NCBI RefSeq assembly: GCF_019049855.1
Contig: NZ_JAHLSY010000001.1
Location: forward strand, 124,001 to 188,000
Source of the DNA: Hydrogenophilus thiooxidans
Lineage (GTDB): Bacteria > Pseudomonadota > Gammaproteobacteria > Burkholderiales > Rhodocyclaceae
DNA length: 64,000 nucleotides
Reading direction: 5' to 3'
Position numbers and translations under genes: made by a program. Below the pieces are notes generated by a model, which was not told where the DNA came from, made no database searches, and was given only the letters and a program-made list of their open reading frames with translations. Below, piece after piece: positions 56,119 to 64,000 of this stretch (positions within the stretch are counted from its first letter, which is position 1; every line of letters begins with the position of its first letter).

Positions 56119-57364
56119 GCTGCAACAGCGCCAGCAGCGTATCGAAGCGCGCTTGCGCCAGTTGCGTCCGCGCATCGGCCACTTGCGCCTGCGCGTTCAA
56201 CACGTCGAGATTGATGCGCACCCCTACCTCGAACCCCGTTTTCGTCGCTTCCAAATTTTTGAGCGATGAGGCAAGCGCCGCCTCGAGCGCCTTCACCCGA
56301 GTGAGGCCGTTGGTCACGTTGAGATAGGCTTGCTTTGCCGCGAGCGCCGCCTGCCGCTCGGCCGCTTCACGGTTGCGCTCGGCTTGGGTCAGCAACGCAA
56401 CCCCTTCGCGCACCTGCGACGTGATCGCGCCGCCAGCATAGAGCGGAATCGTTACCCGAACCCCAATCTGCGCCGCATCCGCTTCCACCGCGGCCAAACG
56501 CGACTGATTGAACAGCCGCTGATTGCCCACCATTGCTTCCAGATCAACCGTTGGTTGGTGACCAGCCCGCCGCCGCTCCAGCTCTTCTTTCGCAATTCGC
56601 TCGGCAAGCTTCGCCTGCACCACCGCCAGATTATCCGCGCGCGCAGCGGCTTCCCATGCCGGAAGCTCAGCTGGCTCTGGCGGCAGAAGCTTCACCCCGT
56701 CGCGCAGACGCGGATAACGCTGCGGCGCTTGCCCGGTGATCGATATAAGCGCGGCTTCGGCCACCGCCACCCCGTTTTTCGCCGCAACCACCTGGGCTTC
56801 GGCAAGGTCATACCGCGATTGCGCCTCATAGACGTCTACCACCGTGACGGTGCCGACCTCGAAACTGGCCTTCGCCAGTTTCAGTTGCCCCTCTGCCGCG
56901 GCCCGCAACTCTTCGGCCGCTTGCAATTGCGCCCGCGCGGTCAAAACGTCGAACCACGCTTTCGCCACCCGCAACACCAACTGCTGCTCTGCGTCCCGCC
57001 ACTGCCATTCGGCGAATTCGGACTGCAGTTCGGCTTGCTTGGCCTGCGCCCAATTCTGGGGACGGTAGAGGGGTTGCGTCAGTTTCACGCCCCACTGATT
57101 GGTGTTGTACTGCTTCTCAAAAGGCCCGATCTCGAGGCGGTTCCAAAAGGTATCCGCAGACGCACCCAAAGAAGGCAACAAAAGCGCCCGCCCTTGCACC
57201 TCCTTCTCTTTGCCTGCCGCACGCGCTGCGCGGGCAGCCGCAATCACCGGATCGTTCTGCTCCGCCCAGCGCAACACCGTTTCCAACGGTTCGGCATGGA
57301 CAGATGCGAACCACCCTGCACACACGCTGCTCAATAGCAACGGCAACCACTGCTTCGCCTTCAT
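56048..57364 (-). CDS. tolC: TolC-family outer-membrane efflux channel
   Basis: A 438-residue TolC-like protein with signal peptide (WLPLLLSSVCAGWFASVHA), two internally repeated TolC domains (WGVKLTQPLYRPQNWAQAK and IGVRVTIPLYAGGAITSQV) and long coiled-coil helices. It forms the outer-membrane duct for RND pumps and secretion. It lies downstream of the RND pump and adaptor genes, which probably use it. It overlaps the rhodanese gene by 4 nt. Confidence 0.93.
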   Translation of the reverse strand: MKAKQWLPLLLSSVCAGWFASVHAEPLETVLRWAEQNDPVIAAARAARAAGKEKEVQGRALLLPSLGASADTFWNRLEIGPFEKQYNTNQWGVKLTQPLYRPQNWAQAKQAELQSEFAEWQWRDAEQQLVLRVAKAWFDVLTARAQLQAAEELRAAAEGQLKLAKASFEVGTVTVVDVYEAQSRYDLAEAQVVAAKNGVAVAEAALISITGQAPQRYPRLRDGVKLLPPEPAELPAWEAAARADNLAVVQAKLAERIAKEELERRRAGHQPTVDLEAMVGNQRLFNQSRLAAVEADAAQIGVRVTIPLYAGGAITSQVREGVALLTQAERNREAAERQAALAAKQAYLNVTNGLTRVKALEAALASSLKNLEATKTGFEVGVRINLDVLNAQAQVADARTQLAQARFDTLLALLQLKAAAGQLAASDLAQVDALFEEE

Positions 57365-57714
57365 CGTGATTCCCCCTGCGCTTCGGGTTGCGCGGCACCG
57401 GCTTCACGCACCCACGCCACCATCCCGCCTTGCAAGTTATAGACCGCGTCGAAACCGTTCTGCTGCAAGAAATAGACCACTTGTGCGCTGCGCGCCCCAC
57501 TGTGGCAGACGACAACGATCGGCCGGTCGCGCGGCAACGTATCCAAGGACAACGGAATCAGATGCATCGGAAGATGGCGCGCCCCCGGAAACGGCATCTG
57601 CGCCACCTCCCACGCCTCACGAACATCGATTACCTCGGGGCGCAACGTCTCCGTTTCTTCCGCCAGTGCCGTCTGCAACTCGGCTACCGTCCATTCTTTG
57701 ATGGTCTGCCACAT
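57361..57714 (-). CDS. Rhodanese-domain protein
   Basis: A 117-residue single rhodanese domain: VIDVREAWEVAQMPFPGARH and the active-site VVCHSGARSAQVVYFL with catalytic Cys. Such proteins carry persulphide sulphur, but the acceptor is unknown. The ATG at 57714 is selected; an earlier one lies in the pcm-like gene. The rhodanese-tolC pair next to a Pcm-like gene is a common block in proteobacteria. Confidence 0.9.
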   Translation of the reverse strand: MWQTIKEWTVAELQTALAEETETLRPEVIDVREAWEVAQMPFPGARHLPMHLIPLSLDTLPRDRPIVVVCHSGARSAQVVYFLQQNGFDAVYNLQGGMVAWVREAGAAQPEAQGESR

Positions 57715-57724
57715 CGCCCGTTCC

Positions 57725-58393
57725 TCACGCAGCCTGCGCCAGCGCTGGCGAAGGTTCCACCAACATCGGCACCACAGTTTCGAAAACCCCCTCTTCACGA
57801 TACGCGCCCGGCGCCGTGCAGACGAAACGGACCGCCTCCATCACCGGCTCCGTTCCGACGAATGCCAACAGCCGACCCCCTACCTTCAGGTACCGCAGCA
57901 AATGGTCAGGACGCTGCCGAAGACCACCCGTAAGCACGATGACGTCGTAGGTGCCTGCTTGCCACCATTTCGCACGATCGTCCGCGACCAAACCGTCCCC
58001 AACCATCACCTCGACATTGCGCACGCCTTGGTCTTGAAGACACCGAACCGCGTACTCCGCCAACACCCCTTTGCGCTCAACGGTCACCACGGAACCGCCC
58101 AAATGGGCCAAACAGGCGGCAAAGAACCCAGAACCGGTCCCCACTTCCAGGATGCGCTCGTTTGGCTGAATCATCAACGCCTGAAGCGCTTTCGCCTCGA
58201 CCACCGGACGCAGCATCTGCTCCCCTTCCGGCAACGGAATCTCGACATCGGCAAACGCCAACGCGCGATGTTGCGGCGGAACGAACCGTTCACGCTTCAC
58301 CGTCATCAGCGTATCGAGTACCCGCAAATCGAACACCTCCCAGGTGCGCACCTGTTGCTCGACCATGTTGAACCGCGCCTTTTCCCAATCCAT
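57725..58393 (-). CDS. Protein-L-isoaspartate O-methyltransferase family protein
   Basis: A 222-residue SAM-dependent methyltransferase of the Pcm family. It has NMVEQQVRTWEVFD, FVPPQHRALAFADVEIPLPEG, the SAM loop ILEVGTGSGFFAACLAHLGG and VMVGDGLVADD. True Pcm repairs isoaspartyl residues; in this position before the rhodanese-TolC genes, the protein is often a Pcm paralogue with an altered substrate loop (LPEGEQMLRP in place of the usual TISQP), so repair function is uncertain. Confidence 0.85.
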   Translation of the reverse strand: MDWEKARFNMVEQQVRTWEVFDLRVLDTLMTVKRERFVPPQHRALAFADVEIPLPEGEQMLRPVVEAKALQALMIQPNERILEVGTGSGFFAACLAHLGGSVVTVERKGVLAEYAVRCLQDQGVRNVEVMVGDGLVADDRAKWWQAGTYDVIVLTGGLRQRPDHLLRYLKVGGRLLAFVGTEPVMEAVRFVCTAPGAYREEGVFETVVPMLVEPSPALAQAA

Positions 58394-58429
58394 CGGATCC
58401 TCCTGATTATTAGCAAATCTTGATGAAGA

Positions 58430-61400
58430 TTATACCCCGACCGTTTTCGGCAACCGATACCAGATCGCGTAGAGCGCCGGCACGAAAAGGAGCGTGATCG
58501 CCGTTCCCACCACCACGCCGCCGATCAGCACGATCGCCAACGGCCCCCAGAAGGTATCGGTAGCAAGCGGCAGGAACGCCAAAGCGGCTGCCAACGCGGT
58601 GAGTACAACCGGCCGCGCCCGCCGCACCGCCGCTTCGATCACCGCCTCTCTGGGTGACCACCCTTGCTCTTGAAAGTCACGAACCTGCTGGGTCAGGATC
58701 AGCGTATTGCGCATCAGAATCCCGCCCAAACCGATGAGCCCCAAGAGCGCGACGAAGCCAAACGGTCGTTGCGTGAGCAAAAGCGCCACGGTGGCGCCGG
58801 TCAACCCCAACGGCGCGGTGGCCACGGTCATGAAAGTACCGGCGAATTCGCGCATCTGCAACATGATGAAAATGAGCGTCACCGCTACCATGATCGGTTG
58901 CAATTTCTGGATCGACGCATCGGCCTTACCAGAGGCCTCGACCGTTCCGCCAATCTCCAGATGGTACCCAGGCGGCAACGCCTCCCGAAGCGGTTCGAGC
59001 GCTTGCCAAAGCGCTTTGGTGACGTCCGGTGGTTGCGCCCCATGCACTTCCCCCTGAACGGTAATGTAGCGCTCACGGTTATACCGTTTGATCACCTGAT
59101 CCTCGTAAGAAACGGCAATTTCCGCCACGGCTTGCAACGGAATCCGTGCCCCGGCAGTATTGCGCACTTCAACTGTGGCCAACGCAGCCGGATCGCGCAA
59201 CCAGGCGTCTCCGCCTCGGGCAATCAGCGCCACAGTGCGGTCGCCGCGCCGCAATTCGGTCAGCGGAACGCCCGTGAGCGCAAAATGCAACTGCTGTTTG
59301 ACCTCGAGCGGCGTCAACCCGTAACTTGCCAACCGCTCGGGCAGAAAAGTCAGCTGCAGCACAGGGGTTCGTTCGTCGTAATTGAGGTGGGGGTCGACCA
59401 CGTTCGGGTGTTGCGCCACCACCGCGCGCACCTCGTGCGCGATCCGGCGCACTTCGTTGAGATCGGGCCCCATCACCCGAAACTCGAGCGGCCACGGCAC
59501 GGGCGGCCCGTAGAGCAAACGATGCACCCGCACCCGCGCTTCGGCAAAATCGCCACGATCCACCGCCTGCTGCACCGCAGCGATCACCCGTTCCCGCGCC
59601 GCAACGTCGTGCGTCACCACCACGATTTTCGCAAACGCCGTATCGGGCGGCTCGGGACTTGCGGAAATGAAGAAGCGCGGGGCACCCCGCCCCACATGCG
59701 CCATCATCGACTTCACCTCGGGCATCGGCTCGAGCATTGCTTCGATACGCCGGGTGAGTGCGTCGGTTGTCACAATGCTCGTTCCTGCCGGCATCTGAAT
59801 GTCGATCAGCACTTCGGGACGGTCGGAGCTCGGGAAAAACTGCTTCGGCACCGCTTTCGCCATGCCGACTCCTGCCGCGACCAGCAACGCCAGCGTCACC
59901 GCCACCACGCTCTTACGGTAGCGCACGCACGCGCTGATGAGCCATCGCAACCGCTGATAGGCGGGGGTGCCATAAATCGCATCGATACCCCCCTCGACCT
60001 TGTGGTAATGGGGCAGCAGCTTGAACCCCAAATAAGGCGTGAAAAGCACCGCGACGAACCACGAGGTCACCAACGCGTACGCCATCACCCAGAAGATGTT
60101 GCCTGCGTACTCCCCCACGCCCGATTTGGCAAAGCCGATCGGCAAAAAACCCGCCGCCGTCACCAACGTACCGAAGAGCATCGGCGCTGCGGTGGCGTGC
60201 CACGCGTGGGTTGCCGCGTGGGCCCGATCCCACCCCTCCTCAAGCTTGACCACCATCATCTCGATCACGATGATCGCATCATCCACCAACAGCCCCAACG
60301 CCAGGATCAACGCACCCAGCGAAACGCGGTCCAGACTGATCCCACGCGCGAGCATGATCAGGAAGACGATACCCAGTGTCAGCGGAATCGCGATCGCGGT
60401 CACCACCCCCGCGCGCCACCCCAGCGCCAACAGGGTCACGACCGTCACCACCGCCACAGCCATGAAAAACTTCACCTGGAAACGGTCGACCGCAGCCGAA
60501 ATCGCCTCGGCCTGGTTGGTGAGCACCTCCAGATGCACCCCCGCAGGAAGCCGCTTTTGCGCATCGGCCAAGAACGCTTCGAGCCGCTTCCCCAACGCCA
60601 AGCCATTTTCGCCGCGCTGCATCACCACCCCGAGCAACAACGCATCGTCGCCCCGAGAGCGGACCAGATAGCTGGGTGGCTCCTCCTCCTGCAAATGGAC
60701 GCGCGCAACCTCCCCGAGCGGCAGCACGCGCGAACCGATCCGCAACGGCAACGTTTCCAAACGATCGAGTTCCGCCAGATCCGCCGCAGGCAACCGCACG
60801 TAGAGCCGCGCCGCGTCGGTTTCGATGAACCCGGCAGGAGCCATCTCGTTGTAGGCCTCGATCGCCTGCATCACCTGCAACGGCGAAACGCCCAAGCGCT
60901 GCAACCGCGGCCAATCGAATTCCAGATAGACTGTCTGCGGTCGCTCCCCCAACAATTGCGCCTTATGTACCCCCGGCAACAGCTGCAACCGGTCACGAAT
61001 CTCCTCGCCGATTGCCACCAACTCGCGGTGGGTCTTGGTAGGCCCCGTGAGCGCAAGGAGCGCAAAATAGACGTCGGAAAAGTCGTCGTTTACGATCGGC
61101 CCGATCGCTCCCGCGGGCATCGACCGCGCCTCGTCCCACATGCGCTTACGCACCTCGTAAAAGAGCTGCGGCAGTTCGCGTTCCGGCACGTAATCGTGGA
61201 ACTCCACTTTGATATCGGTTCGCCCGGGACGAACCGTCGCATCCAGCCGGTAGAGGTTGGGCACCTCTTGCAAGCGCTTTTCCAACCGTTTCGTGATCTG
61301 CGCTTCAACCGCCTCGGCACTCGCCCCCGGCCACACCGCGGAAACCATCAAGACCCGTACCGTGAAAGCTGGGTCTTCGGCACGCCCCAATTGCAAAAAC

Positions 61401-61492
61401 GCGAATATGCCCCCCGCCAGCGCCAAAATCAAGAAAAAAAGGGTCACGGCGCGTTCGCGCACCGCAAGTGACGACAGATTGGGAAAAGCCAT
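58430..61492 (-). CDS. RND efflux pump, inner-membrane transporter
   Basis: A 1020-residue RND permease, with twelve membrane helices in two six-helix halves and two large periplasmic loops. The proton relay is marked by paired Asp in LILALGLLVDDAIIVIEMM, and FLQLGRAEDPAFTVRV near the start and GLIGLGGILMRNTLILTQQV in the second half are typical. It looks like a drug/solvent (HAE1-like) pump more than a metal pump, as no Met/metal motif is seen. ATG 61492 is adjacent to the adaptor stop. Confidence 0.93.
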   Translation of the reverse strand: MAFPNLSSLAVRERAVTLFFLILALAGGIFAFLQLGRAEDPAFTVRVLMVSAVWPGASAEAVEAQITKRLEKRLQEVPNLYRLDATVRPGRTDIKVEFHDYVPERELPQLFYEVRKRMWDEARSMPAGAIGPIVNDDFSDVYFALLALTGPTKTHRELVAIGEEIRDRLQLLPGVHKAQLLGERPQTVYLEFDWPRLQRLGVSPLQVMQAIEAYNEMAPAGFIETDAARLYVRLPAADLAELDRLETLPLRIGSRVLPLGEVARVHLQEEEPPSYLVRSRGDDALLLGVVMQRGENGLALGKRLEAFLADAQKRLPAGVHLEVLTNQAEAISAAVDRFQVKFFMAVAVVTVVTLLALGWRAGVVTAIAIPLTLGIVFLIMLARGISLDRVSLGALILALGLLVDDAIIVIEMMVVKLEEGWDRAHAATHAWHATAAPMLFGTLVTAAGFLPIGFAKSGVGEYAGNIFWVMAYALVTSWFVAVLFTPYLGFKLLPHYHKVEGGIDAIYGTPAYQRLRWLISACVRYRKSVVAVTLALLVAAGVGMAKAVPKQFFPSSDRPEVLIDIQMPAGTSIVTTDALTRRIEAMLEPMPEVKSMMAHVGRGAPRFFISASPEPPDTAFAKIVVVTHDVAARERVIAAVQQAVDRGDFAEARVRVHRLLYGPPVPWPLEFRVMGPDLNEVRRIAHEVRAVVAQHPNVVDPHLNYDERTPVLQLTFLPERLASYGLTPLEVKQQLHFALTGVPLTELRRGDRTVALIARGGDAWLRDPAALATVEVRNTAGARIPLQAVAEIAVSYEDQVIKRYNRERYITVQGEVHGAQPPDVTKALWQALEPLREALPPGYHLEIGGTVEASGKADASIQKLQPIMVAVTLIFIMLQMREFAGTFMTVATAPLGLTGATVALLLTQRPFGFVALLGLIGLGGILMRNTLILTQQVRDFQEQGWSPREAVIEAAVRRARPVVLTALAAALAFLPLATDTFWGPLAIVLIGGVVVGTAITLLFVPALYAIWYRLPKTVGV

Positions 61493-62578
61493 CTAGCGCG
61501 CCTCCACCACGGTAAGCCCCGGTACCAGGCGGTGGGCCCCTCCGGCAACGATCCGCTGTCCTTCGTCGAGCGGGCCCGCCACCACCGCATCGTGCTGCCC
61601 GTAATAGACCACCGTCACCGGAACGGGCGTCACTTGCCCCCCCGGTGCCACGCGCCAGACCCGTGCGCCACTGCCCCGTTCATCGAGCGCCGCAGCCGGT
61701 ACCTGCCACAGCCGTTGCGCGTCCGCTTGCGCAAACGGCAATGTTAGCCGCCAGACGGATCCCAGAACCAACGCGGTCTCTTTCAGGGGGAACGCTGTGA
61801 AGCGATAACGCGCCCGCACGGTCCGCGAAAGGGGATCGAGCGCCCCATCCTGCTCACGCCAAACCACGGCAAACCGCGCGCCGGAAGGCGATTCCGCCAC
61901 CCCTTCCTTGGGGGCATCGTGTGCAAGCGATTCCGGCAGTGCTACCTCCAGTTCCCGCTCCGCCCCCAGCGCCATCTGCACCACCAGCTGCCCCGCGGCC
62001 ACCACTTGTCCCGGTTCGGCCAACCACGACAACACCACCCCGTCTTGCGGCGCTTTGAGTTCGGCGTGGGCCACCAACAACTGGGCGCTGCGCACCTGTG
62101 CTTCGGCTGCCTGCACAGCTTCGAAAGCGGCCTGTTCACTTGCTTTGGCGCGATCCAACTGCTGCTCGCCCACGAACCCCTTCGCAAAAAGCGCGGCAAC
62201 GCGCTTGCGCTCATTCTGCGCCAACCGCCACTGCGCTTTTGCCTGTTGCGCCTGTGCCTTCGCCGCGTCCAACGCCGCTTCGAGATCGCGCGTGTCGAGC
62301 CGCGCCAGCACCGCCCCTTTTGTGACCGAAGCCCCTGCTTCCACCGTGCGGGTAAGCAGTCGGCCACTAACCTGAAACGCCACACCCACCTCGTGCCGCG
62401 CGCGTACTGTTGCCGCAAACGTGCGCGCTGGCGCCGCAACCGCCCGCACCGTTGCGATGGGAAGCGCAAGCGGCTCCGTTTGCACACCCGTTTCAGCACC
62501 TTGAGCCGAGGCAACGCCCAAGATCAGCGCTACCCCCAGCACCCATCGGCGTCCTACCATCACCCATTTCGTGGTCAT
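61493..62578 (-). CDS. RND efflux membrane-fusion (adaptor) protein
   Basis: A 361-residue periplasmic adaptor with a signal peptide (VLGVALILGVASAQG), lipoyl halves (VAFQVSGRLLTRTVEAGASVTKG and AELKAPQDGVVLSWLAEPGQVVAAG, core blocks only), an alpha-hairpin between them rich in Ala/Gln and a C-terminal beta-barrel. It bridges the pump to TolC. No lipobox Cys is seen. The stop codon is directly followed by the RND start. The upstream tetR gene is 24 nt away. Confidence 0.92.
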   Translation of the reverse strand: MTTKWVMVGRRWVLGVALILGVASAQGAETGVQTEPLALPIATVRAVAAPARTFAATVRARHEVGVAFQVSGRLLTRTVEAGASVTKGAVLARLDTRDLEAALDAAKAQAQQAKAQWRLAQNERKRVAALFAKGFVGEQQLDRAKASEQAAFEAVQAAEAQVRSAQLLVAHAELKAPQDGVVLSWLAEPGQVVAAGQLVVQMALGAERELEVALPESLAHDAPKEGVAESPSGARFAVVWREQDGALDPLSRTVRARYRFTAFPLKETALVLGSVWRLTLPFAQADAQRLWQVPAAALDERGSGARVWRVAPGGQVTPVPVTVVYYGQHDAVVAGPLDEGQRIVAGGAHRLVPGLTVVEAR

Positions 62579-62602
62579 CGTCGTGCGCTCCAAAGAACCC
62601 GA

Positions 62603-63280
62603 TCACTCTGCGCGGTGCAACAAACCGTCCCTGAGCAGCAACCGATAGTTGGCCCAGAAGATCTCCTCATCCAGCGCTTCGGAGGCTTCGGAACAGACCA
62701 CCGCAAATGAAGAAAGCCACAACGAACGCTGCAAAAGCGGCGCCACGACCAACCGCGCCGTGGCTTTCGGCTGCAACGTCACCGGAAAATCGCCCCGCTT
62801 CTGACCGTCGATGATCACCCGTTCCACCAACGCCATCGCGGGATGAATCACCCGATCGTGGTAAACGGTGGCCATTTCCGGAAAATTGCTCGCTTCCGCC
62901 ATCACCAGCTTGGCCAGCCCCCCCAGCGGCGTATGAAAAATGCGCTCACCCCACCGTTTGAGCAGCAACCACAAGCGATCAAATGGCGCCGCGTCACCGG
63001 GCACCCCTTCGGTGAGCCACCGTTCGTCTTCCCCTATGAGCGGCGCGATCACCTGTTCCACCACAGCCGTAAAAAGAGCCAATTTGTCGGCGTAGTAAAG
63101 ATAGATCGTTCCCTTCACTACCCCGGCGCGGGCAGCGACATCTTCTAAGCGCGTTGCCGCATACCCTCGCTCGATGAAAAGCGCCATCGCCGCTTCCAAC
63201 AACTCCTGCGGCCGCGCCGCTTTCCGCCGCCGGCGCCGCTTAGGTGGCGTCGCCTCGAGTTCGTTCTTTACCGCTTCCAT
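62603..63280 (-). CDS. TetR-family regulator
   Basis: A 225-residue repressor with a basic N-terminus (PKRRRRRKAARP), a TetR helix-turn-helix (FIERGYAATRLEDVAARAGVVKGTIYLYYADKLALF, the family core) and a C-terminal ligand domain with helices like that of AcrR/YbiH-type regulators. It is first in the efflux operon, so it likely represses its own transcription and that of the pump. A palindrome at 63296-63311, just upstream, is the likely operator. Confidence 0.92.
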   Translation of the reverse strand: MEAVKNELEATPPKRRRRRKAARPQELLEAAMALFIERGYAATRLEDVAARAGVVKGTIYLYYADKLALFTAVVEQVIAPLIGEDERWLTEGVPGDAAPFDRLWLLLKRWGERIFHTPLGGLAKLVMAEASNFPEMATVYHDRVIHPAMALVERVIIDGQKRGDFPVTLQPKATARLVVAPLLQRSLWLSSFAVVCSEASEALDEEIFWANYRLLLRDGLLHRAE

Positions 63281-63295
63281 GCTTGCAATCTGCTA

Positions 63296-63311
63296 ATGAC
63301 CAATAAGTCAT
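63296..63311. promoter_or_regulatory. Likely TetR-family operator
   Basis: ATGAC-CAATAA-GTCAT is a perfect inverted repeat with 5-bp arms and a 6-bp spacer, extended by TA/TA on either side. It lies 16 bp upstream of the tetR ATG, where a repressor would block the operon promoter. The surrounding 63291-63350 is A/T-rich and without genes. Confidence 0.55.
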
Positions 63312-63383
63312 AATTTCACCACAAAGCCGGTGAAATAACAAGACAACGCAAAGGCCATTCGTTCGAGCCCTGCTAGGTTTGCG

Positions 63384-63389
63384 TATAAT
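63384..63389 (+). promoter_or_regulatory. -10 box of tRNA-Leu
   Basis: TATAAT, a perfect -10, lies 14 bp before the mature tRNA 5' end. A TTCGAG at 63362-63367 with a 16-bp spacer is the only -35 candidate and is weak. Confidence 0.65.
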
Positions 63390-63402
63390 TGCAGTGCTCG
63401 AT

Positions 63403-63491
63403 GCCGGGGTGGTGAAATCGGTAAACACAGCGGACTTAAAATCCGCCGGCGATCAAAAGCCTTGGGGGTTCGAGTCCCCTCCCCGGCACCA
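63403..63491 (+). tRNA. tRNA-Leu (anticodon UAA)
   Basis: The acceptor stem is GCCGGGG (63403-63409) with CCCCGGC (63481-63487), followed by A and an encoded CCA. The anticodon stem-loop GCGGA-CTTAAAA-TCCGC gives anticodon UAA, which reads UUA and UUG. A long variable arm (CGGCGATCAAAAGCCTT region) and the T-arm GGGGGTTCGAGTCCCCT identify a class II tRNA-Leu. A palindrome CCACAAGCTTGTGG at 63509-63522 may end the transcript. Confidence 0.97.
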
Positions 63492-63585
63492 TGCGCCCCA
63501 CTAACTCTCCACAAGCTTGTGGTAATCTCCCTGTCGTGATCCGCCAACGAAAATAACTACGGTCCATCAAACAGGGGGGTCCCTG

Positions 63586-64000
63586 GTGCCTAGCGAAGCA
63601 CCCCACGCCCATTCGCGACGCATCTTGCTGGCAGTAAGCGGCCTCACGCCGCAGATCGTCACCGAAACCCTTTACGCGCTGATCCATCAGCCGCAGCCCT
63701 TCGTACCTACCGAAATCCACCTCATCACCACCCTCGAGGGGGCCAAACGGGCTAAATTCGCACTCTTTTCCCAAGACCCCGGTTGGTTCCGGCGCTTCTG
63801 CCAAGACCATGCGCTCCCCCCCATCGATTTCGACGAACGCAGTCTTCACGTGCTCACCCACCCATCCGGACAACCCCTGGAAGATATCCGAACGCCGGAA
63901 GAGAACCAGCTAGCGGCAGACCAGATCCTTGCTTGGGTCCGTCTCCTCACTGCCGACCCAGATAGCGCCCTTCACGTCTCGATTGCCGGCGGCCGCAAAA
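63586..64000 (+). CDS. CRISPR-associated CARF protein, NE0113 family (5' part)
   Basis: The frame runs from GTG 63586 off the right edge, 138 codons so far. After a short tail the CARF-type start RILLAVSGLTPQIVTETLYALI matches the NE0113 (TIGR02584) group, filed as CRISPR ring nuclease/Csm6-like. Next come EIHLITTLEGAKRAKFALFS and ADPDSALHVSIAGGRK, where the (S/A)GGRK loop is part of the cyclic oligoadenylate pocket. Proteins of this type sense or degrade the cyclic oligoadenylates made by type III CRISPR Cas10. An AGGGGGG run 10 nt upstream fits a ribosome site. The effector half is not visible. Confidence 0.82.
   Translation, partial: MPSEAPHAHSRRILLAVSGLTPQIVTETLYALIHQPQPFVPTEIHLITTLEGAKRAKFALFSQDPGWFRRFCQDHALPPIDFDERSLHVLTHPSGQPLEDIRTPEENQLAADQILAWVRLLTADPDSALHVSIAGGRK

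Noticed and set aside
58664-61471. Very long open frame (over 900 codons) on the plus strand opposite the RND pump gene
   Set aside because: It is the complement of a strongly supported RND gene. Its translation is rich in Arg, His, Pro and Gln without any domain, the usual shadow of a GC-rich gene.
63501-63585. CRISPR repeat or tRNA 3'-end duplication (attachment site) after tRNA-Leu
   Set aside because: No repeated unit was found in these bases; the only structure is the CCACAAGCTTGTGG palindrome. Any array or att site would be beyond the right edge.

Overview
The window is a GC-rich proteobacterial chromosome segment, about 50 protein genes packed with mostly 1-20 nt overlaps or gaps. An uninterrupted dcw cluster with meso-diaminopimelate-type MurE, outer-membrane genes (LpxC, WaaA, TolC, DolP-like), an ArgJ of the cyclic arginine pathway, an accB-accC-prmA-DUF3426 run and class A RNase P RNA point to a betaproteobacterium-like lineage. 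My guess, from gene order and protein style only, is a Hydrogenophilales-like autotroph or thermophile.

Layout. 1-6.4 kb: the tail of a FixJ-type response regulator, then purB, argJ and secA on the minus strand, with dciA divergent from secA. 6.35-24.4 kb: a complete minus-strand division and cell-wall operon read as mraZ-rsmH-ftsL-ftsI-murE-murF-mraY-murD-ftsW-murG-murC-ddl-ftsQ-ftsA-ftsZ-lpxC-small membrane protein, headed by a five-repeat MraZ operator. 24.4-28.9 kb: rnpB with promoter and terminator, a lipoprotein gene, pyrC and rsmI, then divergent yraN-diaA-dolP, the E. coli yraL-yraP neighbourhood without lpoA.

29.0-40.9 kb: a nitrogen-assimilation island. An NtrC site plus a sigma-54 promoter precede an FNT-type (NirC-like) channel and a PP2C phosphatase-Ser/Thr kinase fusion with a C-terminal membrane anchor. 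A second NtrC/sigma-54 promoter precedes nrtA-nrtB-nrtD (nitrate ABC importer), nirB-nirD (assimilatory nitrite reductase) and nasA (nitrate reductase with a C-terminal BFD-like [2Fe-2S] domain). Together these carry nitrate from uptake to ammonium under nitrogen-limitation control.

40.9-49.9 kb: a 3-methyladenine glycosylase, mpl (murein recycling) and, divergently, a conserved hypothetical, a TlpA-like thioredoxin, aroQ, accB, accC, prmA and a DUF3426 protein; then a glycine-zipper lipoprotein and a PfkB kinase on the minus strand. 49.9-53.9 kb: a Pho box upstream of phoX, followed by olsB and olsA, which looks like a phosphate-starvation unit that scavenges phosphate and makes phosphorus-free ornithine lipid. 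53.9-63.3 kb: apaH, waaA and a minus-strand efflux block (tetR, membrane fusion protein, RND pump, pcm-like, rhodanese, tolC). 63.4-64 kb: tRNA-Leu(UAA) and the start of a CRISPR-associated CARF protein of the NE0113 family, suggesting a type III CRISPR locus just beyond the right edge.

No insertion sequence, rRNA gene or CRISPR repeat array was seen inside the window. The only intergenic stretch over 300 bases is 28885-29284, which holds the nirC control region.
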